Source: Petrosia ficiformis
Lineage: Eukaryota > Porifera > Demospongiae > Haplosclerida > Petrosiidae
Direction: 5' to 3'
DNA length: 64,000 bases
Assembly (NCBI GenBank): GCA_947044365.1
Contig: OX345641.1
Span: 2,919,460 to 2,983,459 of the forward strand
Position 1 is the first letter of the stretch. Each line of letters opens with the position of its first letter. Positions 34,301-58,100 of the stretch are shown one piece after another. The translations under genes were made by a program, and so were the position numbers. The notes beneath the pieces were generated by a model. That model was not told the origin of the DNA, searched no databases, and saw only the letters and a list, made by a program, of their open reading frames with translations.

Positions 34301-37300
34301 AGAAGAGCTATAAGGAGCTCTGTGAGCGCTCTCGGTTATAGCGAGTTAAAGAATGAACAAGAAGAAATCATTCTCAGGTTTATCTTTGGTAGCTGAAAAA
34401 CACGCAACATCCACTTCTTCGCTTAATCCTAACTCTTGAAGCTTTGCTTCAAAAAAAAAATACTTCCAAACTGGTAGCACATGCTTTGAAGAGTCACTGT
34501 CCAACAAACGACGCTGTTTAACCTTTAACGCATCTCCACAAGCAAGACAAATGACAGCCATTCACTCACGCTTTAGTTCATTTAGTTCACACGAGAACTT
34601 GAGGAGTGGCTTACAATAACTGGCTAAGTACCCCCACCCTACTTTCGCATTCCATTCTGTACAAGTCGGTTATAGGCATGTCCCCAGACCCTTCCTCCTC
34701 CAAGCGAAGGGTGTGGCTACGCCAGACTACTGAAGAACTGCTCTACAAGATTTTCACACTATCGTTCTGATATTACTTACTGTTTATTAGATATAAACGG
34801 TCAAATATTACAAATTTTGTATTGCAGTCTATGGAGCACTCAAATTTTATCGCCTCCAGACGTTTTATGATGTCACACGTAAATATAAATTAAATTCCAC
34901 AAATATTTTCCAAATGACAGAAGGGTCTATTATAGCTACATGTCATGATACAAATAAACTACAAAATAATGACATCATAATAATATTATTAAGATTGTTT
35001 GTGGGGTAACCAGAAGGGTTTTGGAGGGGAAGCAAGTGAACTTGAAATTATTTCACTTTCCACCATTTCTGCAATGTTCTTTCAATTTTATACTTGATTT
35101 GTTGCTAGTAATTTTGCAAAAAATAGCTCACTAGCTATACAATCTCTATATAAAACCAAGTTGTCCTTGATTTTCCTAAAATGAAATACCACTTCCACAT
35201 AACAACCCTACATAAGTATAATATATATAGCTAGGAAAACACAAACAAGTGATACTTATGCATAGTTGTTATGTGGAAGTGGTATTTCATTTTGATGCCA
35301 AAACCATCTTGTTCCTGTGCTTTTTCGGCTTTGATATATATCCTTACATACTCTTTCAATGTTTTTTTATTATTCTTGTTGAATTATATGGATACAGCAT
35401 TTTTGTTGATGAATACAACTGCTGCATGTCATTACTTGCTATAGTATCTTTTTAAACTGCATTAATAATTGTAGTAAGTTTAATAAATGCATAAACCAAT
35501 TGATATAATAATGTTGTGTTTTGATATATGTAGATATACAGTTATACATGTCTTTTTCATTTTAAGATGATGTACATGTAGTTGATGAGACAACCTTAAT
35601 TCTCACTGGAGATGAGGAACGTACCTTAGATTGGCCACAATATGGTTTACAATTTGATTTTTCAAAAGGATCTCTTCCTTCTGGACATACTGCAGTGGAG
35701 ATACCAGTGAAAGCCATTGTTGCTGGTGATTTTACACTACCACCTAACTGTCACCTAGTCAGTGGTATATATCAGATAATTTGTCCTCATCGATTCAACG
35801 AGAAAGTAACCTTACATCTCCACCATGCTGCTGTCATCCATTCCGAAGAAGAAGCTTCTCATTTTAGATTCTATGCTGCTAAATGTTCCATTGGTCCACC
35901 ATATCAGTTCAGAGAACTGAAGGATGGCACTTTCGTTCCCTTCAGTGAATCTGCCAGTATCAAATTACAGCAGTTTTCATATTTTGCTATTGGATCTCGT
36001 AAACGTGCACGACTGCAATATTTCTCTCAGGTCATTTACAAGGCGAAACAACTTCACGAATGGGACATGCTTTTTGTAATTGTAAAGAATGACCATGCAT
36101 TTAAAAAGGTGAATTAGTAATGGTTTGAAGATGGTATAATCCTTACATGTGTCATAATTATATCCTTAGTTTATTAAAAAGCAGTACTCTGATTGGTCAT
36201 TTGATGTTGATCAGACAGTGAAGTTAGAAAAAGATGCAATAAATATCAGATTGGAGCCAGATGAAGATGGTATAAATCATGATCAGTGGGAGATGACTCC
36301 TCTCAAATCGTGTCAGGTCTAATGAACATAGTATTACATGAATAATTTGTTTGCGTATATTTTGTTTCATTGTTCGCTGCTGGTTTTGCATTTTGTAGAT
36401 TGATAAAGAAGATATTGATGATTTCACTCCTAAACGAAGACCTGCTGTTCCACACTGTCACTTTAGGTTTCGTTGGATACCTGACTCACCTGTGAAAACA
36501 TTAAATATGAAGATTCGTTTGTTAGGAGCTGATAAACCAAACAACTTTTTCCAAGTCATACTACCTCAAGAGTGTCCAGGTATAGTAAATTATTATTAAC
36601 TAAATCAATTTTATCATATTGCAGAGCCTAGTAAGAATTCTATTACTATAGAGTTTTTACACACCCTTTCTCATTCAGATTTTTTTTATGTACTTTACAA
36701 ATTAATTTATCAGTTATTTTGTCAAAGTAATAATATTATGATATGTAGTATATGATGTAGCTATACGTAAATATATATTATCAACAAAATATGTTATGCA
36801 TTTTCAGAACCTCCAGTACCTGGTCAACCAAAAACAGGTAAATTTGGTATTGTCATTCACTGAGTAAGTTTAATTACTGAAGATGTATAGAATTATTAAA
36901 CAGGGAATACTATATTATAATTATTATATAATTATAATAATCAATAGTTTTGTTATTGTAAGTAATATAAGTACCAAATGTTTTGACTGTTTTCAATGCA
37001 ACCTTCATCTGTGGTGTGCTGTAAAGATATTATTAATAATGAATAGTTATTATTAAAGATTTGTTAATGCATTTATTATTGGTGTTTAATATAACCTCAT
37101 GACAAATATGGTAGTTTATTTGTTATCAACAAATTTATTATAGCTACTGCTAAACCAAAAAAGGATCAATTTGGTCATGTTTGTCATCACACACTTGGTA
37201 GGTTTCAAAACATTTTTATCAAATAATACTGTATGATAATTATAATTTATAATAGGTATTAACGATCTTCACTCAGTTATCAAAGAGTGTCAATATTTCA

Positions 37301-37542
37301 GTGCAGATTGGAAGTTTTTAGGCTTAGCATTGGGAATAAAGCCACACACACTTGATGCCATAGAGAGTGATTACTCTAGATGTAGGGATAACATGTTGGC
37401 AATGCTTGCTGTATGGTTGAGAAGAGAGAGTACAGAAAATCCTCTTCCTAACTGGAATAACCTGGTTAGAGTAGTATCTGATTCAGTAGGCATAGAAGAG
37501 GCAGAAACTATTGCCAAGAACTTTGTCTGTACACACGTATAA
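28376..37542 (+). CDS. CARD-like / ZU5 / UPA / Death-domain protein (558 aa, 10 exons)
   Basis: Phase-consistent exons: 28376-28688, 28863-28889, 28953-28990, 32579-32636, 35567-36108, 36170-36316, 36399-36579, 36808-36837, 37144-37197, 37256-37542. Residues 1-104 form a helical CARD/death-fold-like module (VSSGVFEIVSECEKKGIITT). Residues about 105-165 are a linker. ZU5 is about 166-290 (DWPQYGL, GSLPSGH, LVSGIYQI). The UPA-like region is about 327-435 (ADKPNNFFQVILPQE). After a Pro/Lys/His linker, a Death domain fills 464-558 (DWKFLGLALGI, DAIESD, MLAVWLRRES, WNNLVRVV). ZU5-UPA-Death is the C-terminal module of PIDD, UNC5 and ankyrins, so a cytosolic death/NF-kB-type adaptor role is likely; the CARD call is less certain. 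The usual H-F-S autoproteolysis triad at the ZU5 end reads Q281-F-S. Start chosen at the first Met of the domain; a Met further 5' is possible. Confidence 0.85.
29040..32390. repeat. 3.3-kb intronic tandem array with splice-site-like units
   Basis: About 36 head-to-tail units of roughly 84-95 bp (92 bp typical) in intron 3 of the CARD/ZU5 gene. Most units contain a pyrimidine-rich stretch, 'acttcattactag', three variable bases (tcg, ttg or cat) and then 'gtgagtatt', an apparent 3' splice site and 5' splice site three bases apart. Unit variants alternate in a higher-order pattern of four types (period about 360 bp), with some units having 'ataaaacaaaacaatagaga' instead of the acceptor-like part. 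The array edges are more diverged than its centre. Confidence 0.93.
33392..33760 (+). CDS. THAP zinc-finger protein, transposon-encoded (122 aa)
   Basis: One open frame from ATG in the THAP transposon; Met1 or Met3 could be the start. Residues 3-70 fit a THAP domain: CCICGAKK (first ligand pair), LHRLPSK, RLEWLKALEL (core Trp), YTRVCSQHF (C..H ligand pair), DGD, followed by a basic tail PGRKRIKSS. THAP domains are the DNA-binding modules of P-type and related transposases. No catalytic domain follows, so this element would need a transposase in trans, or the ORF acts as a binder or repressor. The last residues (GQLTIDG) end 20 bp before the nested hAT MITE. Confidence 0.8.
   Translation: MVMKCCICGAKKDATKGITLHRLPSKLEVRLEWLKALELKEKDINDYTRVCSQHFRDGDITKVPSLSVGIKFGSKPGRKRIKSSFLALTGKSSPWNFSHSFRVTTVFTSNGSDSTGQLTIDG
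33781..34060. mobile_element. hAT-like MITE nested in the THAP transposon (280 bp)
   Basis: Ends CAGGGGCGTACCTAG and, complemented, CAGTGGCGTACCTGG. Flanked by 8-bp duplications gcgataca (33773-33780) and gtgataca (34061-34068), one mismatch. CAG.GGCGTA ends and 8-bp duplications are hAT hallmarks. Non-coding. Confidence 0.85.
34283..34376 (+). pseudogene. RecQ-like helicase N-terminal exon fragment captured in MULE-like element
   Basis: ATG-started frame MEVEKYRRAIRSSVSALGY, SELKNEQEEIILRF, followed by a possible donor (ctcag-gtttat). The pattern 'LGY..L...Q...I..F' resembles the start of the helicase core of RecQ-like proteins found in transposon-associated families. Only about 31 codons are present and no Walker A follows, so this is a gene fragment. 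Identification is tentative. Confidence 0.35.
34346..34561 (-). pseudogene. Captured exon fragment with C-x2-C motif
   Basis: 71-codon frame beginning MAVICLACGDALKVKQRR and continuing SSKHVLPVWKYFF. Two cysteines two residues apart suggest half a zinc-binding site. It overlaps the end of the opposite-strand fragment. No homologue recognised; it lies wholly inside the MULE-like element. Confidence 0.35.
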
Positions 37543-37806
37543 AACAATTTAGTAGGATGTTACTATTTATAAACTACTACTTGTAATATTGACCATGATG
37601 TGAAAATGGATCATTAATAATTGTTATTCAGTCATTCACTATAACAACACAACTATCTGGATGGAACAAAAGTGGCTTTTTCTGGATACCAAAGTTAGTT
37701 GGCTAAAGCTGTCTATACAAAATGGTTGAATATGGAAGCATTTGATGAAATTTACCGACAGCTTTTCTCATCCACGTACACTTCCAATTAATAGTTTTTA
37801 TTTATT

Positions 37807-38346
37807 ATGGCCCGTAGGGCCATCCCTATGATTGCTTTCCACGGGGTTTAATGTATATATAATTATATAATTATATAATTATAATAATTTATTATGTTTG
37901 TGTCACTTGCGCGACTATGCGTTGTATACGTAGTTAAGGAAGTTGCGTCATTCCCGGGGGCTCGGTCAATTAATGGGCGTGGCGCGTAAAAGAACGCGCG
38001 TTCGAGGCTCTTCGAGCTACAGACAAGCCAGGAAGATTCAGAAACTGCTAATAACTGTTGTATATAGCAGAGAAACAGTATAAATATTATGCAAGAATCT
38101 TTAACAAGTAAGTATAATAAATTGTTAAGTTTCAGATATGAGGAAGTCATCATTTAGAACCTTGTAGGAATACTTCAGTCAGTTCATCAAAGATCTGTGT
38201 ACTTATACTGCAATCAGTCTTACACTTCTTCAGGCCCCAGCTTTCGAGTACACAGAAAGGTAGAGACACTAGTGCCATCAGCAATGCTTAATACATAGTC
38301 ATCACAAAGCAAATATAGGGATGTTTTTTTTCTCTATATACACTTG
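37807..38346. mobile_element. MITE family B, copy c (inverted, 540 bp)
   Basis: Reads from atggcccgtagggccatccc to 'ctctatatacacttg', the complement of copy a. The empty site is visible at 62040-62070 in the inverted duplicate. Confidence 0.8.
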
Positions 38347-38428
38347 TTTTTGAATTGCAGCTTTGTTTATTATAATAAAAATTAACTTTATTAGTGTCAT
38401 ATTATATATGTAATCATTGATCTTAATT

Positions 38429-38935
38429 ACCCTCGCCGCGTAGCGTAGGCGGAAGGGTACGGTAATCGTTTTGTGTGTGTGTCTGTCTGTGTGTTAGCAA
38501 TTTTTCTGGAAAAATAAAAACATTGACATTTCAAATGGGGTACTGGTAGACTTCAAATTATACAAAGAAAAAAAAAACGTTGGAAATCTTCTAAAACCTT
38601 TTGGTTCTAAAGTTATGACAATTTTTATAACTCAGTTACCGTTTCACGACTTTAAGATGAAACGAGGGCAATAACGAGAGTATATATGGACACAGAAACA
38701 CAAGTTATCCTGTTTCATGGCCTGTTGCTAGCCAAGAAACACTTCAAACCAAAAACAATCGAGGTAATGGTTGCTACTACTATACTACACCACCATTGAT
38801 GCAAGCTACTTTAATAAATGTTTTTCGAATTTATATGTAACAAAAGTATTGTTTGTTTCATATATTATATTTAGAGTAGTGCTTTGTATCACTTTGCCAC
38901 ATAGGCGAGGGTCCTGTGCCGACGGCACTCGTTAT
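38429..38935. mobile_element. Unclassified ~500-bp insertion with accctcgcc / ggcgagggt ends
   Basis: Left end 'accctcgccgcgtagcg', right portion 'ggcgagggtcctgtgccg', giving a short inverted repeat. A GT/GTCT simple repeat lies near the left end. It is absent from the inverted duplicate near 61975. No ORF of note. Confidence 0.5.
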
Positions 38936-39291
38936 TTATATTGATAACAATGAGTGTGAGAACAAGATTGTTCTTTACCAATCAAAGACTTTGAAGTGTT
39001 TCACCACATTATCTAAATGGATAGTTAAATTTTGCTCTACATTCAAACCAATTAAGGACCCTGAGCTCTATATAATTATACAAAATTTAATGTTCATTTG
39101 TTCGTTCAGTTGACTACACTAATTGGGGCTCACTAAATGATCAAAATCATTATACATACTATTTTTCATTTATCACATGTAACCTATTAGAAATTATACT
39201 ATAATAATTAAAACCTAATCCACTAAACTAAAATTAATGCTGTTAATAAAATAAAACAGTCATAACATTTCATAAACATATTATTACATAT

Positions 39292-52047
<12,756 letters not shown>

Positions 52048-52176
52048 GATTGCTGCAACCTTCACCACATCCACATGCACAGAGCTACCTTCAGTACCTT
52101 GTGATATCTGGTTAGTAACGGGTTAAAAATAAATAATTAGTTAATGTTACCATGACAACAGAAATAATACGTTGTC
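52048..52176. promoter_or_regulatory. Divergent promoter with X-box-like RFX sites
   Basis: Only 129 bp separate the ACOX start (minus, 52047) from the proposed plus-strand start (52177). GTTACCATGACAAC at 52146-52159 fits the RFX X-box pattern RYYNYY-WW-RRNRAC. The complement of GTAGCCATGACAAC at 52171-52184 is a second, near-consensus site overlapping the start codon. RFX factors drive ciliary genes in animals, so the sites may serve the plus-strand gene. Confidence 0.5.
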
Positions 52177-55100
52177 ATGGCTACTGGAAATATAACATCA
52201 GCAATGGAGGTTCAGTAATTATTATAAATACAATCTCACTTTTTAATGTGTGTCTTATTTACATCTATAGCATCAGTTATCTCTGTCAGAGGCTGGAAAT
52301 GTTACTCTACCTTCAATCAAGAATTCAGCTCTAACTCAGTTAAGTGATGTTGGACAACGGTAAGTGCCTATACCAATGCCTATACCATACCTGTGTTCAT
52401 TCATTTCTAGTATACATTCATGTGCATCTATGTTTAGCACTGCTGGAGCCATTTCTGTTGGAAAATGAAACTCACAAACTACTAGAAAAGATTGAAATTG
52501 CTCAGCAAATATGATTCTGAGTGTTGTATCAATCTTTTGCTATGTATTGTAAAATAGTAATATAACGTTTGACAACTTGGTCTGTAAAGTATCTGTATCT
52601 GCATGCCCTATACTACTTCCCTATACTACATATACCTTGGTTATAGGAACCTATACAATGTACCTATACCAGTATGTCCCATACTACTTGCCTATAACTA
52701 TATTTACAGGCACCTATGCATGTACCATACAAGTATAGGTACACCACTGTACAAATATATACTACATAATATGTAAACAAGTATTTACCGAAGTACATAC
52801 ATGTACACACAGAGGTTTCTCTCGTAAACTCCATGAGATGGTTAAACAACACAAAGAAATAGAAGACAACCAAAAAATTGTGTCAGATCCTCAAAAGAAA
52901 GAAAAATTTGAGCCAAAGAACTGGACTCAACTCACTGAGCGACAACTACTGAAACTCAATCCAGTACAGAAAAGCAAATACATGAGGGTATGATATGTGA
53001 ATCTGTAGTTCAGCTGTAATGTAATGGCATATACTATGTATGTATCATGACATAGTTAACTACCTTCAACTGTGATGTAATGGCATATACTATATATGTA
53101 TCATGACATAGTTAACTACCTTCAACTGTGATGTAATGGCATATACTACATATGTATCATGACATAGTTAACTACCTTCAACTGTGATGTAATGGCATAT
53201 ACTAAATATGTATCATGACATAGTTAACTACCTTCAACTGTGATGTAATGGCATATACTATATATGTATCATGACATAGTTAACTACCTTCAACTGTGAT
53301 GTAATGGCATATACTATATATGTATCATGACATAGTTAACTACCTTCAACTGTGATGTAATGGCATATACTATATATGTATCATGACATAGTTAACTACC
53401 TTCAACTGTGATGTAATGGCATATACTATATATGTATCATGACATAGTTAACTACCTTCAACTGTGATGTAATGGCATATACTATATATGTATCATGACA
53501 TAGTTAACTACCTTCAACTGTGATGTAATGGCATATACTAAATATGTATCATGACATAGTTAACTACCTTCAACTGTGATGTAATGGCATATACTATGTA
53601 TGTATCATGACATAGTTAACTACCTTCAACTGTGATGTAATGGCATATACTATATATGTATCATGACATAGTTAACTACCTTCAACTGTGATGTAATGGC
53701 ATATACTATATATGTATCATGACATAGTTAACTACCTTCAACTGTGATGTAATGGCATATACTACATATGTATCATGACATAGTTAACTAGTTAACTACC
53801 TTCAACTGTGATGTAATGGCATATACTAAATATGTATCATGACATAGTTAACTACCTTCAACTGTGATGTAATGGCATATACTACATATGTATCATGACA
53901 TAGTTAACTAGTTAACTACCTTCAACTGTGATGTAATGGCATATACTATATATGTATCATGACATAGTTAACTACCTTCAACTGTGATGTAATGGCATAT
54001 ACTAAATATGTATCATGACATAGTTAACTACCTTCAACTGTGATATAATGGCATATACTATATATGTATCATGACATAGTTAACTACCTTCAACTGTGAT
54101 GTAATGGCATATACTATATATGTATCATGACATAGTTAACTACCTTCAACTGTGATGTAATGGCATATACTATATATGTATCATGACATAGTTAACTACC
54201 TTCAACTGTGATGTAATGGCATATACTAAATATGTATCATGACATAGTTAACTACCTTCAACTATGATGTAATGGCATATACTATATATGTATCATGACA
54301 TAGTTAACTACCTTCAACTGTGATGTAATGGCATATACTATATATGTATCATGACATAGTTAACTACCTTCAACTGTGATGTAATGGCATATACTATATA
54401 TGTATCATGACATAGTTAACTACCTTCAACTGTGATGTAATGGCATATACTATATATGTATCATGACATAGTTAACTACCTTCAACTGTGATGTAATGGC
54501 ATATACTAAATATGTATCATGACATAGTTAACTACCTTCAACTGTGATATAATGGCATATACTATATATGTATCATGACATAGTTAACTACCTTCAACTG
54601 TGATGTAATGGCATATACTATATATGTATCATGACATAGTTAACTACCTTCAACTGTGATGTAATGGCATATACTATATATGTATCATGACATAGTTAAC
54701 TACCTTCAACTGTGATGTAATGGCATATACTATATATGTATCATGACATAGTTAACTACCTTCAACTGTGATATAATGGCATATACTATATATGTATCAC
54801 GACATAGTTAACTACCTTCTACTGTAATGCAATGGCATATACTATATATGTATCATGACATAGTTAACTACCTTCAACTGTGATGTAATGGCATATACTA
54901 TATATGTATCACGACATAGTTAACTACCTTCTACTGTAATGCAATGGCATATACTATATATGTATCATGACATAGTTAACTACCTTCAACTGTGATGTAA
55001 TGGCATATACTATATATGTATTATGACATAGTTAACTACCTTCTACTGTAATGTAATGGCATATACTATATATGTATCATGACATAGTTAACTACCTTCA

Positions 55101-58100
55101 ACTGTACTTTTAATTGCGTGTACTAATTTTAGCAATTTTAGTGACTAATGCAATAATCGCTAAAAAATATATTTTGTGATCATTCTATTAGGTATATCAG
55201 GCTTAGCTCAGGAATTCACTAAAATTAATGCTTGCTAAATCCGAACATTTAAAAATCACTAAATTTAGTGGATGCAATAGACAATAGGCAGTATATGCTT
55301 GCATGATAATTATGCCAACTGCAAAATATATCATAAACCATTTGAAATTACAAATTTTACATGTAGAAGGAATTTTGCTCTTGGACTTTATTCACTTAGT
55401 TGATAATAGGAACTCACTGGCATTAATGTAGCTACATGTAATATACATTACATGTGTCATAATGTCACATCTTAATATAATGTACCATACAATTAGTGAT
55501 ACACCTATAATTGATTGGTATCGGTCACTATCGTCTAGTATTGGTATCAGCTATTTTCTGAAAAATATGATCGATATTGTACTAATAATGTCATTTCTTG
55601 TGATTATAGCATCATTAATTGCTTTTATGATACTCATAATTATTGAGAAAATGTTCACTTTTATTGAAAGAATCAGAAACCAGAAGGTAGATACTGGTAT
55701 AATATCAGATCAGTATTAGTACATATACATGTAAATGGTTTATCGGAATATTGTTAAGATCTCTTATTGGTACATCTTGGTACTAGTGACCAGCTCCAAT
55801 CCTTTCCTCCTCTGTTTATCCAAACACCATTGTTCACTCTAAAGTTCTACATATCTTTACCACCCTATCAAACAACCATTCAATTAAACATTTATGATGT
55901 CATGTACATGTATACACTTATTTCCATTTTTGATTCACTTTCATTTCTCAGTATGAACCAACTCCTAAAGACATTGTAGAGAAACAAATGGAGGCTTTAC
56001 AAAGAGTTCGAGCAAGATGTCAATTACGAAGAGAGTGAGTCAACATACTCATGCATTGTCTATGTATTAATTTCAACACTTGTCCTGAAGTCATGACCAA
56101 TTCAATGCATAATAATTTTGATCAATTAAATCCTTCAACTTTATAGATGTATTTGTAATGTACAGTACCTCACTACTGCATGTACTGTATGATGTGAGTA
56201 GTACAGTACTATTTTGTAGTTTGTACTGTAATGATAGTAATGTGTGAATTCCTTTTACATTTGTATTTGATAGCATAGTACTAAGGTGTAATACTGTGTA
56301 CTACATTTGAAGTACAGTGTACTTCACTCACAATGTACACTGTAGTCAATAGAAGTAGTGATAGTATGTAAACTTAATAATGTCATACATATACATATAA
56401 TCTCATTGGTAGCCAGACCTAACCTACTACTGTACTAGCATTCGTCACCAGACTTTTGGCTATTGTAGTGGGTGACAAACTGCAAATAATATTCATAACC
56501 AAAACCATGACTTGCTTCCCCCCAGTATGCCACCTGTATGAATATCATTACTATAGTTATGAATTAATTATTACTTTTGTCAAGGAATAGTGCTCTTGAC
56601 AAATGCTAGTACAGTGGGTCGACTTCTTACTTTGGCTGGCGATGTGAGAATGATGAATGATTCATGCAATACACATATACATATACATTTTGGAAGTTAT
56701 ATTTTGTGTGTAGCCTATGAGCATACTGAAATTATACCCTACATTGAATATACCAGTGTCAGGAAGATCATATCAATATAAATGGTCAACAAGCTCCAAG
56801 TCAAAGATTACAAATTTTATACTTCTACATGTATAAATTAATGTGCATTAATATTTGTACAGCACCTACAAATCTCTTCCTTTGAAAGACTTGATTGAGC
56901 TGGAAGTAAACAGTGAATTAATCGGACAATTGAAGTAAGATGCATTATGATGTACATGTATGTGGATAGATTGATGGATATGTGCATTAATGAATCGATG
57001 AATGGATGACTAAATGGATGGATGGTTCAATGAATAACAAATGGTTTGAAGAATAAAGGTGTGTATGGATGGATGGATGAATGAACCTTGAAGGGATAGA
57101 TGAATTGATATAAATGCAAGGATGAATATACATGTACACGTACAAGAGAATGTAATAAAGAAGTGCTTTCTTGTTTAGAGCTGCTGAAGCGAGACAACGA
57201 ATATTGGATACCAGATCAAGTTATGAAGTCAATAGAGTAAGTTACTACAGTATACTAAATAAAGTATATGTAGTACATATAACCACATTAACATGTATAT
57301 ACTATATTAGACTACTGTTGTAATTAATGCAATTAATAATTGCTCTATTTAGTGGAACATTTTGACCAAGAAAAATTATGGTGAAATCCGTCGTACATGT
57401 AGATAAAGGTGCTTTCTGAATCGAAATTAACTTTCTTAATGGCAAAAATAATAATTATAATAATTATATCAATAATTCATATGTTACTAGCCTCCCTCAA
57501 TAATATTTGTATAATAAAGGATTGTACAATAATTGAGGTACTTAAGATGTTGGTGTTTTGACTGATAGGGTGGTGAAACACAAGCTTAGAGAGAACTGAT
57601 AAAAGTGTACATAATATACGATAATACATTCTAGTCTTGAGGAATCCTACGTTACATTGTAATCTTTAAATTAACCCAAAGAAATGAACCTTTACAGGTA
57701 CATGTATAATATTATTCATTTTGGTGATTCTTGAATTTCATATAACACAATAAATATTTCTTGAAAGAACGTTTCAACTTGGTAGCTTTTTTCAACTAAT
57801 ACGTTCTTTAATGATAGAGTAGTTTGAACCAGTGGAGAGATCAAGAACCTACATGTATAACGTTTTGCAATATTGATTGTATTACTTTTAATATATTCTT
57901 CATTATTCTTTAGAAATCAGAGTTACTTCATCTCATAAGTTCACAACCCTCTGCTCAAGAAGCAGTGAGACTACAAGCATTCATACCTCCTACATCAGTA
58001 TATGTTGATGTACCCGACTACTTATCAAAAACAGAGGTACATGTACGATAGGATATACTTATCAAGTTATCATGTACGTATGTGTAAATGTACATGTATA

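Larger units (their letters stand above)
34102..34729. mobile_element. MULE-like TIR element nested in the THAP transposon (628 bp)
   Basis: Terminal inverted repeats of about 70 bp, starting TAGTCTGGCGTAGCCACGCC on the left (ggctacgccagacta at the right). The 9-bp duplication CTGAAGAAC flanks it at 34093-34101 and 34730-34738. Long TIRs and a 9-bp duplication point to the Mutator/MULE group. The non-TIR interior holds two exon-like coding fragments (separate entries). Confidence 0.85.
33200..34880. mobile_element. THAP-domain-carrying transposon with ~180-bp inverted repeats
   Basis: Left arm about 33200-33385 and right arm (34061-34101 plus 34730-34880, interrupted by an insertion) are inverted copies. 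Shared blocks include tcataaaacgtctgg, ctccatagactgcaatac, aacagtaagtaatatcag and ctacagtttgattatagtg. Between them is a THAP-domain ORF. Two younger transposons (33781-34060 and 34102-34729) have inserted into it. Without them the element is about 770 bp. It lies in intron 4 of the CARD/ZU5 gene. Outer boundaries and target duplication are not resolved. Confidence 0.82.
37543..39291. other. Spacer between convergent Death-domain gene and ACOX, with two insertions
   Basis: Non-coding. It matches, inverted, 61807-62286, and parts of 9905-10581. Relative to the inverted copy it contains two extra pieces: MITE family B (37807-38346) and a roughly 500-bp element at 38429-38935. The 65-codon ORF at 38916-39113 is not conserved as a frame in the inverted copy. 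Confidence 0.7.

Noticed and set aside
38916..39113. 65-codon ORF in the Death/ACOX spacer
   Set aside because: The mirrored copy near 61850-61990 has several stops in the same frame, so it is not conserved as coding.
55462..55719. 85-codon ORF with a hydrophobic, membrane-like stretch ending at a plausible donor
   Set aside because: The neighbouring exons (52813-52987 and 55952-56034) join in phase without it; its only acceptor would begin with TGA in that phase. Ile/Leu-rich frames are common by chance in AT-rich DNA.
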